Assembly (NCBI GenBank): GCA_964551735.1
Contig: CAZKEF010000050.1
Coordinates: 1-41,451, forward strand
DNA length: 41,451 nucleotides
Source of the DNA: DAOUAT01 sp964551735
GTDB lineage: Bacteria; Chloroflexota; Anaerolineae; CG2-30-64-16
Direction of reading: 5' to 3'
In this document: one piece after another, positions 1 through 7,184 of the stretch
Layout: the number at the start of each line of letters is the position of its first letter
Position numbering within the stretch: the first letter of the stretch is position 1
Translations under genes and position numbers: made by a program
Notes under the pieces: generated by a model
Database searches by the model: none
What the model saw: the letters and a program-made list of their open reading frames with translations, nothing else
Told to the model about the DNA's origin: nothing

Positions 1-1526
1 CTCTGCGAGTGGTGCGCGGCGATGGCGCGGCCCGCGCCGCCCTCGGTGCGGATCACCATGGGCACGCTGGTCTTGCCGCCGAACATGTAGCGGTTCTTGG
101 CGCCCTGGTTGGCGATCTGATCCATGGCCAGCGGCGTGAAGTCCACGTACATGATCTCGGCGATGGGCCGCATACCGGCCATGGCCGCGCCCACAGCCGC
201 GCCGCCGATGGTGGCCTCGGAGATGGGGGTGTCCAGCACCCGCCACTCACCGAACTCCTTGAACAGGTCACGGGTCGCGCCGTACGCGCCGCCATAGAGG
301 CCCACGTCCTCGCCCATGATGAAGACGTTAGGATCCCGCAGCATCTCCTCGCGCGCGGCCTCCACCAACGCCTGTGAGTAAGCGATGGTCTTCATAGAAA
401 CCGTGGTCGGCTGTCCCGCCTCGGCCAGGTGGACCTGGGCCCGCAGCTCGGCCTCCGCGGCGATGTCGGCCGCAGTAGTCTTGGCCGGCGCGTAGACGTC
501 GGTGAGCGCCTCTTCCGGTTCGGGCTCGGGGGAGGCCTTAGCGAAGCTGACCGCGGCCTCCAGCTTGTCCGTCACCGTCTCGTCCAGGGCATCGAGCTCG
601 CCATCGGCCAGCAGCTTTAATTCGGCCAGCCCGCGGCCCAGCAGCTTGATAGGGTCACGATCCTTCCAGAACGCCTCCTCATCCTTGGTGCGATAGGCGC
701 GCGGGTCGGAGTGCGAGTGGCCGTAGTAGCGGTAGCACTTCGCCTCGATCAGGGTCGGCCCCTCACCACGGCGGGCGCGTTCGGCCGCCGCGGCCACCGC
801 GCCGCGCACCGCGACCGCGTCCATGCCGTCCACCACCACGCCGGGGATGCCGTAGGCGCAGGCGCGCTCCGCGATGTCGGGCAGCTTGGTCACTTTGGCC
901 CATGGCACCGACATGCCGTACATGTTGTTCTCGGCCACAAACACCACGGGCAGGTCCCACACGCTGGCCATGTTCAGCGCCTCGTGGAAGTTGCCCTCGT
1001 TGGATGCGCCGTCACCGAAGAAGCAGACCACCACCCGGTCGGTCCCTTGCAGCTTCTGCGCCAGCGCCGCGCCCACCGCCACGGGCAGGTTGCCGCCGAC
1101 GATGCCGGTGGCGCCCAAGTTGCCGTGCGCCACATCCGCGATGTGCATGGAGCCGCCCTTGCCCTTACAGTAGCCGGTGGTCTTGCCCAGCACCTCGGCC
1201 ATCATCTTGTTGTAGTGTTCCTGCTGCGCATCGGAGGCTTGCGCGGCCTTGTCGCCGTGCGCGTGCGCGTGGCCGTGGCCCCGATGGGTGCTGGTGATCA
1301 GGTCGTCATCGCGCAGCGCGGCCACGGCGCCCACGGCCACCGCTTCCTGGCCGGCGTACAAGTGCGACGCGCCCTTGAGCTCGGCCTTACCCAACAGCTC
1401 CGCGATCTGGTTCTCCAGCGCGCGGATCTCCATCATCTGGCGCAAATAGGTTAGCAGGTCCGCCTTGGTGAGCGCCTGCTCTTCCATCATGGCCGAGAGT
1501 TTCTCGGCAGGGGAAAGGGTTGACAT
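1..1526 (-). CDS. Fused alpha/beta E1 component of a TPP-dependent 2-oxoacid dehydrogenase (3' end outside window)
   Basis: Thiamine-diphosphate enzyme that decarboxylates a 2-oxoacid (pyruvate, acetoin or branched-chain) and passes the acyl group to an E2 lipoyl protein. My minus-strand translation is open from the ATG at 1526 to the window edge. Residues about 1-350 are the alpha subunit, with the TPP/Mg motif GDGASNEG followed by a conserved NN (around 1000-930). A linker rich in Glu and Ala follows. At residue 378 (ATG at 395, same frame) a full beta-type start begins: MKTIAYSQALVEA, then the GEDVG motif and a GGAYG segment. Alpha and beta are therefore one polypeptide, where many bacteria use two genes. 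An AAGGAG ribosome site precedes the start. The beta C-terminus lies beyond position 1. The substrate cannot be fixed from sequence, and the E2/E3 genes are not in view. Confidence 0.9.
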   Translation of the reverse strand, partial: MSTLSPAEKLSAMMEEQALTKADLLTYLRQMMEIRALENQIAELLGKAELKGASHLYAGQEAVAVGAVAALRDDDLITSTHRGHGHAHAHGDKAAQASDAQQEHYNKMMAEVLGKTTGYCKGKGGSMHIADVAHGNLGATGIVGGNLPVAVGAALAQKLQGTDRVVVCFFGDGASNEGNFHEALNMASVWDLPVVFVAENNMYGMSVPWAKVTKLPDIAERACAYGIPGVVVDGMDAVAVRGAVAAAAERARRGEGPTLIEAKCYRYYGHSHSDPRAYRTKDEEAFWKDRDPIKLLGRGLAELKLLADGELDALDETVTDKLEAAVSFAKASPEPEPEEALTDVYAPAKTTAADIAAEAELRAQVHLAEAGQPTTVSMKTIAYSQALVEAAREEMLRDPNVFIMGEDVGLYGGAYGATRDLFKEFGEWRVLDTPISEATIGGAAVGAAMAGMRPIAEIMYVDFTPLAMDQIANQGAKNRYMFGGKTSVPMVIRTEGGAGRAIAAHHSQ

Positions 1527-1618
1527 GGGTTCAGGATACTCCTTCGGTTGGGAACTTGTGTTTGGAAATCAGGGGAACCCAGGAACAAGGGAACCTCGGG
1601 AACTCGAAATGCTAGTTA

Positions 1619-1753
1619 TGTCACCCTGAGCGGGTCTTTAAGCCAACCTCCGCGGCGACGAGTAACCAGCGAAGGGTCTGGTCCACAACTAAGATGCTTC
1701 ACTGGTGCCTCGACGTCATGTACTTTGAGTGGCAGACCCGTTCAGCATGACTC
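1619..1753. repeat. MITE-like element with imperfect terminal inverted repeats
   Basis: This non-coding stretch starts with TGTCACCCTGAGCGGGTCTT (1619-1638). It ends at 1733-1753 with a sequence whose reverse complement carries GTCATGCTGAACGGGTCTG, matching the left end at about 15 of 19 positions. The interior contains an AGCGAAGGGTCTGG stretch. The right end touches the stop codon of the DeoR-type gene. The 'TGTCAnnCTGAGC...AGCGAAGG' style is typical of small dispersed repeats in Chloroflexota and some other phyla, which is general knowledge rather than something shown here. The sequence just before it (1555-1610) is a loose repeat of GGGAACC-like words. No gene is visible in 1527-1754. Confidence 0.5.
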
Positions 1754-1754
1754 A

Positions 1755-2528
1755 TCACGCCACCTGCTCCACCTGCACCCCCACCGCCCGCACTGCGGCC
1801 ACCAGCTCGGCGGGCGCGTGGGTGTCGGTGATGATGGTGTGGATCTGGCTGACATCGGCGAACGAGGCGATGCCGGCGCGGCCCCATTTGGTGGCGTCCA
1901 GCACGGCGACGACCTCACGGCACATGGCGACCAGCGGCCGTTTGACATCCGCTTCATCGGCGCTGACATCGGTGAGGCCCTCGACCAGCGTGATGCCGTG
2001 TGCGCCGAAGAAGCCCCGCTGTACGTTGAAGCGGCGCACCATCTCTAGCCCGGCCGTGCCGACCAGCGACGCCGTGTCGCGGCGCAGCGTCCCGCCGATG
2101 ACCACCACGGTCACACCGCTGGCGTCCAGCAACTCCTGTGCGATGGCAAGGCCGTTGGTGATCACGGTGAGGTAGCGGCGGTTCTTCAGGCTCTGCGCGA
2201 TGGCCAGTGCGGTGCTGCTGCTGTCCAGGAAGATCGCGTCGCCATCGGCGATCAGCACTGCTGCGGCCGCACCGATGTGGGCCTTCTCTGTCACCTGTTG
2301 CTGCCGGCGCAGGCCCAGCGAGAGGTACTGCAGGCCCGGGGTCAGCGGGATCGCGCCACCGTGGGTGCGCAGCACCAGGCCGCCCTCGGCCAACGCCTGC
2401 AGGTCCGCGCGGATCGTCACCTCGGACACGCCGAACGCCTGGCTCATGTCGGCGACCGACGCCCGGCCATGCTGGCTTACCCGTGCCAGGATCTCCTGGC
2501 GCCGCTCGGCTACGGAAGTATCTTTCAT
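1755..2528 (-). CDS. DeoR-family transcriptional regulator
   Basis: Sugar- or nucleoside-responsive repressor of 257 residues. The N-terminal helix-turn-helix reads ERRQEILARVSQHGRASV, then VSEVTIRADLQALAEGG and the THGGA element typical of the family. The C-terminal DeoRC sensor domain (about residues 75-250) has the phosphosugar-isomerase-like GDAIFLDSSSTALAIAQSL loop and the VVIGGTLR strand. I chose the ATG at 2528. An in-frame start at 2597 would lie at the predicted -35 box, upstream of the transcript start. The gene is divergent from the phosphorylase-like gene at 2689. The phased TTTC repeats between them suggest that it represses itself and the neighbour. The effector is unknown. Confidence 0.9.
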   Translation of the reverse strand: MKDTSVAERRQEILARVSQHGRASVADMSQAFGVSEVTIRADLQALAEGGLVLRTHGGAIPLTPGLQYLSLGLRRQQQVTEKAHIGAAAAVLIADGDAIFLDSSSTALAIAQSLKNRRYLTVITNGLAIAQELLDASGVTVVVIGGTLRRDTASLVGTAGLEMVRRFNVQRGFFGAHGITLVEGLTDVSADEADVKRPLVAMCREVVAVLDATKWGRAGIASFADVSQIHTIITDTHAPAELVAAVRAVGVQVEQVA

Positions 2529-2544
2529 GGGGTCCCGCAGTTGG

Positions 2545-2588
2545 TTTCGATTGATTTCATATGATTTCAATATACTACGATATGAAAG
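2545..2588. promoter_or_regulatory. Predicted DeoR-type operator: TTTC repeats phased at 10 bp
   Basis: TTTC occurs at 2545, 2555 and 2565, exactly one helical turn apart. A fourth copy in inverted orientation (GATATGAAAG) lies at 2579-2588. Direct TTTC/TTTCG repeats are a known operator style of DeoR-family proteins. The cluster covers the -10 box and start point of the regulator's own promoter and lies next to the divergent promoter, so it fits autorepression plus control of the neighbour. Binding is inferred, not shown. Confidence 0.55.
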
Positions 2589-2597
2589 AGTTGTCAA
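2569..2597 (-). promoter_or_regulatory. Promoter of the DeoR-type gene
   Basis: On the minus strand a perfect -35 TTGACA (2597-2592) is followed by exactly 17 bp and then TATATT (2574-2569). The predicted transcript start is near 2562, giving a leader of about 34 nt to the ATG at 2528. The -10 box lies within the phased TTTC operator. Confidence 0.7.
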
Positions 2598-2600
2598 GAA

Positions 2601-2629
2601 TTGAGTTTGCCGCTTTTGTGTGGTATATT
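2601..2629 (+). promoter_or_regulatory. Promoter of the phosphorylase-like gene
   Basis: TTGAGT (2601-2606), 17 bp, then TATATT (2624-2629). The predicted start is near 2636, leaving a leader of about 53 nt before the ATG at 2689. It is back to back with the DeoR-type promoter, so one bound regulator could influence both. Confidence 0.6.
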
Positions 2630-2652
2630 TCGATCTCAGACTGCAACACGCT

Positions 2653-2680
2653 CAATTCGCAACCCGCAATCCGCAACCAG
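2653..2680. repeat. Heptamer repeat array in a 5' leader
   Basis: Four consecutive 7-bp units (CAATTCG, CAACCCG, CAATCCG, CAACCAG) fill the leader between the promoter and the start codon at 2689. The last unit merges with the AGGAG ribosome site. The same unit recurs at 7858, 34432 and 38191. Confidence 0.75.
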
Positions 2681-2688
2681 GAGCATTT

Positions 2689-4428
2689 ATGATCCGCACC
2701 GTCCCCGCCACCACCAGCGAAGGCATCGAGCTCTACATCCGCACCTACTACTCGCTGCTGCGCTCGTCCGGCGACATCCGCATCCGCTCGCTGGAGGAGA
2801 CGCACGAGGGGATGCGCTCCAGCCTGCACCTGTGGGCCGAGTCGCCCAACTTCGATGCGTCCGCGTTCCTTTATGCGGCGCTGCGCCTGCCGGAGCCGAT
2901 CCACCGGGCGCGACGGGTGGTGCTGGGCCAGTCGGAGCAGGTGTTCGTGCGGGGAGGGCTGCGGGATGTGGCAACCTGGCAGCGGGTGGACGCGCCCGCT
3001 CGGCGCCGGCGCATGCTGTTCGACGGCGTTGACACCGTTGCAGCGTTCGTGTCCAGCGTGTCCGATATTGACGACCTGCTGCCCTGCCTGACCGCATACC
3101 AGATCGAGTGGAACAAGCTGCACGGCCGACTGGCCAGCACCCAGCTCGGCGTTGATCTGGCGACCGGCCGCGCTCGCGCCAGTGAAGTCCCCCAGGCGCT
3201 GGGCGAGGCATTGGGGGTCAGCCCGGAAGACCTGGAGCGGCTGCTAAGCGTCTGGCGGCACGACTGGGACGGCAAGATGGCGGCGGTGGCGGCCGGGGGC
3301 CTGGATATCCGCATCGCGTCCCTGGCGAAGGGCTTCAACGACTATCGCAAGGCGGCCGAGGACTGGTGGGATGACCTGGCCGCCGCGGCCGGTCCCACCG
3401 ATCTCCTGGCGCGGCCCATCTACTTCGTCTCCAGCAACCCACACAGCCTAACCAACCCCCTCTCCGGCTATGCCCTGGGCCAGCGAGAGGCGTTGGCCGC
3501 GTTCGCCGTGGAGCGAGACCTCGAAGGCCTGGCCGGTGAGTGGCGCAACCTCCTTGCGGGCGGCGACGCGGGCGCGCAAGCCAACTTCCTGTACTACGTC
3601 CAGCGCGCCTACCTGAAGGGCGACGCGGCCCGGCAGCGCGCCTGGGAGGAGGCCGAAACCGCGGCCGGCATCCACCGCTTCGACGACCCCCACGCACTGG
3701 ACATCAGCGCGCAGGTGATCGAGCTCCGTAAGTGCCTGGATCCCGCCCGCCTCGACCCGCGGCTGGACGTGCCCGGCCTGGAGACCTTGACCGGCAGCCG
3801 CGCAGTGATCGTCAACGTGGACTATCCGCTGGGCTTCGCCGCCTACCACCTGCTATCGCAGATCGCGTCCAGCGCGGCCGATCTGCGGGGGATCTACATC
3901 ATGGGCAAGGCGGCCACTCTCAACGGCCGCGTGGGCGACGTGATGATCCCCAACGTGGTCTACGACGAGCACTCGCGCAACACCTTCCTGTTCAAGAACA
4001 CCTTCTTGGCCCAACACATCGCGCCCTACCTGCGCCACGGCACGGTGTTCGACAACCAGAAGGCCGTCACCGTGCGCGGCACCTTCCTGCAAAACCGTGA
4101 TTTCATGGCCGTGTTTTACAAGGAAGGCTACACCGACCTGGAGATGGAGGCCGGCCCGTATCTCAGCGCGGTCTACGAGGACATCTACCCGCAGCGCTAC
4201 CCGGTCAACGAGATCGTCAACCTCTTCATCAACGCGCCCTACGACATCGGCCTGCTGCACTACGCGTCGGATACGCCCTACAGCCGCCGGCAAAGCCTGC
4301 TGAGCAAGAGCCTGAGCTATTTCGGGGTGGACGCGACGTATGCGTGCAGCGTGGCGATCTTGCGGCGGATTTTGGAGGCAGAAGCGGCGCGGGTGCGGGG
4401 GAGCAAGGGTGAAAGGGAGCGGGGGTGA
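2689..4428 (+). CDS. DUF6909-like protein with nucleoside-phosphorylase-like C-terminal domain
   Basis: Protein of 579 residues with no certain assigned function. The C-terminal part (about 390-560) resembles the purine nucleoside phosphorylase fold. It has a Gly-rich segment GIYIMGKAATLNGRVGDVMI (405 onward), a conserved D/EH pair just after, and DLEMEAGPYL (483-492), which resembles the ribose-binding Met-Glu element of nucleoside phosphorylases. The first 380 residues are a mostly helical domain I do not recognise. The ATG at 2689 has AGGAG six bases upstream; an upstream in-frame extension would read through a heptamer repeat and is rejected. The divergent DeoR-type regulator suggests a role in nucleoside or phosphosugar metabolism (inference). 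The last codons (GSKGERERG) come from a low-complexity repeat that recurs inverted at 4934-4952. Confidence 0.75.
   Translation: MIRTVPATTSEGIELYIRTYYSLLRSSGDIRIRSLEETHEGMRSSLHLWAESPNFDASAFLYAALRLPEPIHRARRVVLGQSEQVFVRGGLRDVATWQRVDAPARRRRMLFDGVDTVAAFVSSVSDIDDLLPCLTAYQIEWNKLHGRLASTQLGVDLATGRARASEVPQALGEALGVSPEDLERLLSVWRHDWDGKMAAVAAGGLDIRIASLAKGFNDYRKAAEDWWDDLAAAAGPTDLLARPIYFVSSNPHSLTNPLSGYALGQREALAAFAVERDLEGLAGEWRNLLAGGDAGAQANFLYYVQRAYLKGDAARQRAWEEAETAAGIHRFDDPHALDISAQVIELRKCLDPARLDPRLDVPGLETLTGSRAVIVNVDYPLGFAAYHLLSQIASSAADLRGIYIMGKAATLNGRVGDVMIPNVVYDEHSRNTFLFKNTFLAQHIAPYLRHGTVFDNQKAVTVRGTFLQNRDFMAVFYKEGYTDLEMEAGPYLSAVYEDIYPQRYPVNEIVNLFINAPYDIGLLHYASDTPYSRRQSLLSKSLSYFGVDATYACSVAILRRILEAEAARVRGSKGERERG
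4407..4425. repeat. Left copy of a 19-bp inverted repeat bracketing the four-helix-bundle gene
   Basis: GGGTGAAAGGGAGCGGGGG at 4407-4425 is matched perfectly, in inverted orientation, at 4934-4952. It encodes the tail of the phosphorylase-like protein, and the TGA at 4426-4428 follows directly. Confidence 0.75.
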
Positions 4429-4457
4429 GGTTTTCCGCCCGCTCCGTTACTTTGCCT

Positions 4458-4889
4458 TTATGCCTGGCGCGGTTTGGGATGAAACACTTTCCGTGGCTTT
4501 CCTGCGCCGAGAAGCAGCCAGGGACCCGGATCGTTTATCATGTTCACTAATTTGCCAAGAACGTTATCGTAGATGCGGTAGAGATCACGCCCGGTTTCGA
4601 CATCCAGATATTTGCAGGCAACCGCATACTCGATCCAAGTCTGCGTCTCCGCTGCCTCCCCTTCCACATCATTCAGCTTTGCAACGAATGCAGCCTCATA
4701 GCGTCGCTTCCGCCACCCCTCCGCGATATTCGCGCACACTGAACGCGACGCCCGTCGAATCTGATCAGTTAGCGAGTACATCTCCTCTTTCGGAAAACGC
4801 CTGGTGATCTCGAAGATCCGCATCGAGGCATCGAAAGCCAGCTGGTACACCTCCAGATCGCGGTGGCTCACAATCGCCTTGCGCTCCAT
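4458..4889 (-). CDS. Four-helix-bundle protein of the 23S rRNA intervening-sequence (S23/IVP) family
   Basis: Protein of 143 residues matching the family known from ORFs inside 23S rRNA intervening sequences, and from Avd-type accessory proteins of diversity-generating retroelements. Typical elements are the start YQLAFDASMRIFEITRRFP, the central LTDQIRRASRSVCANIAEGW and the segment EAETQTWIEYAVACKYL. Its function as a stand-alone gene is unclear; related proteins form pentameric basic barrels. No reverse transcriptase or rRNA is nearby. The gene sits alone between two convergent genes and is bracketed by perfect 19-bp inverted repeats, which suggests insertion as a small cassette. Confidence 0.85.
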   Translation of the reverse strand: MERKAIVSHRDLEVYQLAFDASMRIFEITRRFPKEEMYSLTDQIRRASRSVCANIAEGWRKRRYEAAFVAKLNDVEGEAAETQTWIEYAVACKYLDVETGRDLYRIYDNVLGKLVNMINDPGPWLLLGAGKPRKVFHPKPRQA

Positions 4890-4933
4890 CTCACCCTTTT
4901 CCCCTTTCTCCCCCGCTCCCCTGCTCCCCCGCT

Positions 4934-4952
4934 CCCCCGCTCCCTTTCACCC
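4934..4952. repeat. Right copy of the 19-bp inverted repeat
   Basis: Exact reverse complement of 4407-4425. It lies in a wider array of CGCTCCCC-like octamers (about 4905-4957). The stop codon of the homocysteine methyltransferase gene (4949-4947) is inside it, so both flanking genes end in the same twelve bases, GAGCGGGGGTGA. Confidence 0.75.
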
Positions 4953-5834
4953 CCGCTCCAGCGCCTCCCTCATCGCCGCGATATGCGCCGGCGTCGAGCC
5001 ACAGCACGCGCCGATGTACGTGACCCCCAGAGCCTTCATCTTCAACGCATATTCGGCCATTACCTCCGGCGTGCCATCGTAGCGGATGACGCCCTGGTCG
5101 TACTTGGGCAGACCCGCGTTGGATTGGGCGATCAGGAACACGTCGCCCGGCTTGACCGCGACCATCTCGGACATGATGCGCTCGATCTCGGCTGGGCCGT
5201 TGCCGCAGTTGGCGCCGATCACGCGCACACCCATGCCGTAGAGCACCTTAACCGCTTGCACGGGTTTCACGCCCATCATGGTGCGGAAGTGGGTATCGAA
5301 GGTCATGGTCGCTGCAATGGGCAGATCCGATACGGAGCGGATGCCCTTGACGGCAGCCTCGACCTCCTCCAGCGCGCTCATGGTCTCGATCAAGAAGAAA
5401 TCGGCGCCGCCTTCGGCCAGCGCGGCCGCCTGTTCCGCGAACGCCGCCTGGGCTTCTTCCGGTTGCAGCGCACCCAACGGTGCAAAGATCTCACCGGTAG
5501 GGCCGATATCGCCGGCCACCAGCACGGGGCGATCGGCCGCGTCGGCCACCTGGCGCGCTATCCTGGCCCCGGCCAGGTTGAACTCCCGGACATGCGCCGA
5601 TAAGTTGTCGCGGCCCAGACGATAGCTCGTGCCGCCAAAGGTGTTGGTGGTGATCACTTGGCTGCCCGCATCCACATAGCCTTGATAGATGCCGCGGATC
5701 ACCTCCGGCCGTTCCACGTTCCACAGCTCCGGCGCGCCCCCGGATTCCAGCCCTGCCGCTTGCAACATCGTCCCCATCGCGCCATCGCCCACCACAAACG
5801 GATGCTCACTCAGAAACGCGACGAATCTATCCAT
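4947..5834 (-). CDS. Homocysteine S-methyltransferase family protein (methionine synthase Hcy module)
   Basis: TIM-barrel enzyme of 295 residues that activates homocysteine thiolate on zinc and accepts a methyl group. The N-terminus has VVGDGAMGTMLQ (residues 14-25) and ITTNTFGGTS (61-70). The zinc ligands are Cys210 in GANCG and Cys277/Cys278 in GACCG. The length equals the isolated N-terminal domain of MetH. The ATG at 5834 has GGAGG five bases upstream; a TTG at 5846 would overlap that site. The corrinoid protein gene lies just upstream on the same strand, so transfer from methylcobalamin on that protein to homocysteine is the likely reaction. A betaine or other methyl donor remains possible. 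Confidence 0.88.
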   Translation of the reverse strand: MDRFVAFLSEHPFVVGDGAMGTMLQAAGLESGGAPELWNVERPEVIRGIYQGYVDAGSQVITTNTFGGTSYRLGRDNLSAHVREFNLAGARIARQVADAADRPVLVAGDIGPTGEIFAPLGALQPEEAQAAFAEQAAALAEGGADFFLIETMSALEEVEAAVKGIRSVSDLPIAATMTFDTHFRTMMGVKPVQAVKVLYGMGVRVIGANCGNGPAEIERIMSEMVAVKPGDVFLIAQSNAGLPKYDQGVIRYDGTPEVMAEYALKMKALGVTYIGACCGSTPAHIAAMREALERG

Positions 5835-5914
5835 GCTATCCTCCAAGAGAAATCAGCGAATCAACGAATCGCATACAGGGCACGTGCGATTTGCCTGCTC
5901 TTTTGCGCGTTGTG

Positions 5915-5963
5915 CACATCGTCCATCGTACATTCCACATTCGACATTCCACATTTTACATCC
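5915..5963. repeat. Heptamer array overlapping a stop codon
   Basis: Seven consecutive 7-bp units of ACATTC type (CACATCG, TCCATCG, TACATTC, CACATTC, GACATTC, CACATTT, TACATCC). The array begins inside the last codons of the corrinoid protein gene and includes its TAA stop (5958-5956). The rest of 5835-5955 shows no gene. Confidence 0.7.
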
Positions 5964-6627
5964 CCATCATCGCCCTGGCCACCGCCACCGCCTCGGCCGC
6001 GTCCTTACAGTACGCGTCGGCTTCGATGTCCTCAGCGAATGCAGGGTTGAGGGGCGCGCCGCCTACCAGTACCTTGACCCGGTCACGCAGCCCCTCGTCC
6101 TTCAAGCGCCGGATCACGGTGAGCATGTAGGGCATGGTGGTGGTGAGCAGCGCGGACATGCCAAGGATGTCGGCGTTGTGCTCTCGGATGGCCGCGATGA
6201 ACTTGTCCGCGTCCACGTTGATGCCCAGGTTGTGGACCTCGAAGCCGGCGCCCTCCCACATCATGCCCACCAGGTTCTTGCCGATGTCATGGATGTCGCC
6301 CTTCACGGTGCCGATCACGGCCACGCCGAGCTTAGGTGCGCCGGTCTCGGTCAGCAGCGGCCGCAGGATCTCCATGGCAGCCTTCATCGCGTTGGCTGCA
6401 CGCAGCACCTCGGGCACGAAGAGGATGCCCCCGCCGAAATCCTTGCCCACGATATCCATGCCCGCCACCAGACCGTGCGCCAACACCTCGGCCGGCGCTT
6501 GCCCCCATGCCAACGCCTGGCGGGTCTCGGCCACAACCTTGTCCGTCAACCCATCGTAGAGATCATCCTGCATGTTGAGGTAATGCTCACGTAGCTCGGA
6601 CGACAGTGAATCGAAGTTCTCTGCCAT
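5956..6627 (-). CDS. Corrinoid (B12-binding) methyl-carrier protein
   Basis: Protein of 223 residues with the two-domain plan of MtbC/MtmC proteins and the B12 part of MetH. A helical cap domain (about 1-90) contains FVPEVLRAANAMKAAMEIL. A Rossmann-type cobalamin domain (about 98-223) carries the lower-ligand motif D111-x-H113-x-x-G116 (GDIHDIGKN), then SALLTTTM and a GGAPL loop. It carries the methyl group as methylcobalamin between the methyltetrahydrofolate methyltransferase (14164) and the homocysteine methyltransferase directly downstream. The gap to the downstream gene is 121 bases and holds repeats only. The SAM-binding reactivation domain of MetH is absent. Confidence 0.92.
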   Translation of the reverse strand: MAENFDSLSSELREHYLNMQDDLYDGLTDKVVAETRQALAWGQAPAEVLAHGLVAGMDIVGKDFGGGILFVPEVLRAANAMKAAMEILRPLLTETGAPKLGVAVIGTVKGDIHDIGKNLVGMMWEGAGFEVHNLGINVDADKFIAAIREHNADILGMSALLTTTMPYMLTVIRRLKDEGLRDRVKVLVGGAPLNPAFAEDIEADAYCKDAAEAVAVARAMMGM

Positions 6628-6683
6628 GCTTCATCTCCTGAACAGGACGTTTGCATGTTCCAACGTTTGCACGTTCCACCGTG

Positions 6684-7145
6684 TTAGCGCGCCAGCGACC
6701 CCGCGATCTGCGCCAGGTGCCCCCGGTCGTGTTCCAGCAGCGACGCCACCTGCGCGCGCAGGGTAATCGGACCAAGATCGGCGTGAACCGCCGGTCGCAG
6801 ACGGGCAGCAGGCGGCAACGACCGCAAGAACGCCAGGGTGTCTGCCCGCAGACGCGCAAAGGTATCCAGCAGGATGCTAACCGGGGTCGCGGGATCATAC
6901 CCACCGGTCGAGCGGTCAATCACTGCAACGCACGGATTATCCTCCAACACGATGCGCGCCAGCCGCGCCAGGTAGGGCGCTTCGGCCGCGCACATATGCG
7001 ACACGATGTCACATACTGACCGTGCGTCAGCCGCGGGACACTCGCTCGTGGCTGCGGGCGTTGCCAGCAACGCGCGCAGCCGCTCCGGCGTCCGCGCCAG
7101 TTCCGTCAACAGCGCTGTCCACGTCAATGTATTGGGATCTGACAT
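6684..7145 (-). CDS. DinB-like four-helix metalloenzyme-fold protein
   Basis: Protein of 153 residues resembling the DinB/YfiT superfamily, a four-helix bundle often binding a divalent metal through three histidines. Visible candidate ligands are His in VSHMCAAEAPYLARL and His in LLEHDRGHLAQIAGSLAR, which matches the family's final HxxxHxxQ element. N-terminal residues TALLTELARTPERLRALLA fit the first helix. The ATG at 7145 is preceded by GGAGG. The gene lies between two corrinoid-methyltransfer genes on the same strand. Thiol-transferase roles exist in the superfamily, but none can be assigned here. The 56-base gap to the corrinoid gene holds a 16-bp direct repeat with small changes (6652-6683). 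Confidence 0.75.
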   Translation of the reverse strand: MSDPNTLTWTALLTELARTPERLRALLATPAATSECPAADARSVCDIVSHMCAAEAPYLARLARIVLEDNPCVAVIDRSTGGYDPATPVSILLDTFARLRADTLAFLRSLPPAARLRPAVHADLGPITLRAQVASLLEHDRGHLAQIAGSLAR

Positions 7146-7184
7146 CGTACCGCGGCCTCCACCGTCCGAATAACATCAATAGCA

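Noticed and set aside
711..1454. Plus-strand open frame of 247 codons at the left edge
   Set aside because: It is antisense to the E1 gene, whose TPP motif and full domain order are clear on the minus strand.
4458..4889. Diversity-generating retroelement, because of the Avd-like four-helix protein
   Set aside because: No reverse transcriptase, variable protein or template repeat is present nearby. The family is commonly found as isolated genes.
5834..5846. TTG start at 5846 for the homocysteine methyltransferase
   Set aside because: The GGAGG ribosome site lies between this codon and the ATG at 5834, which has correct spacing.
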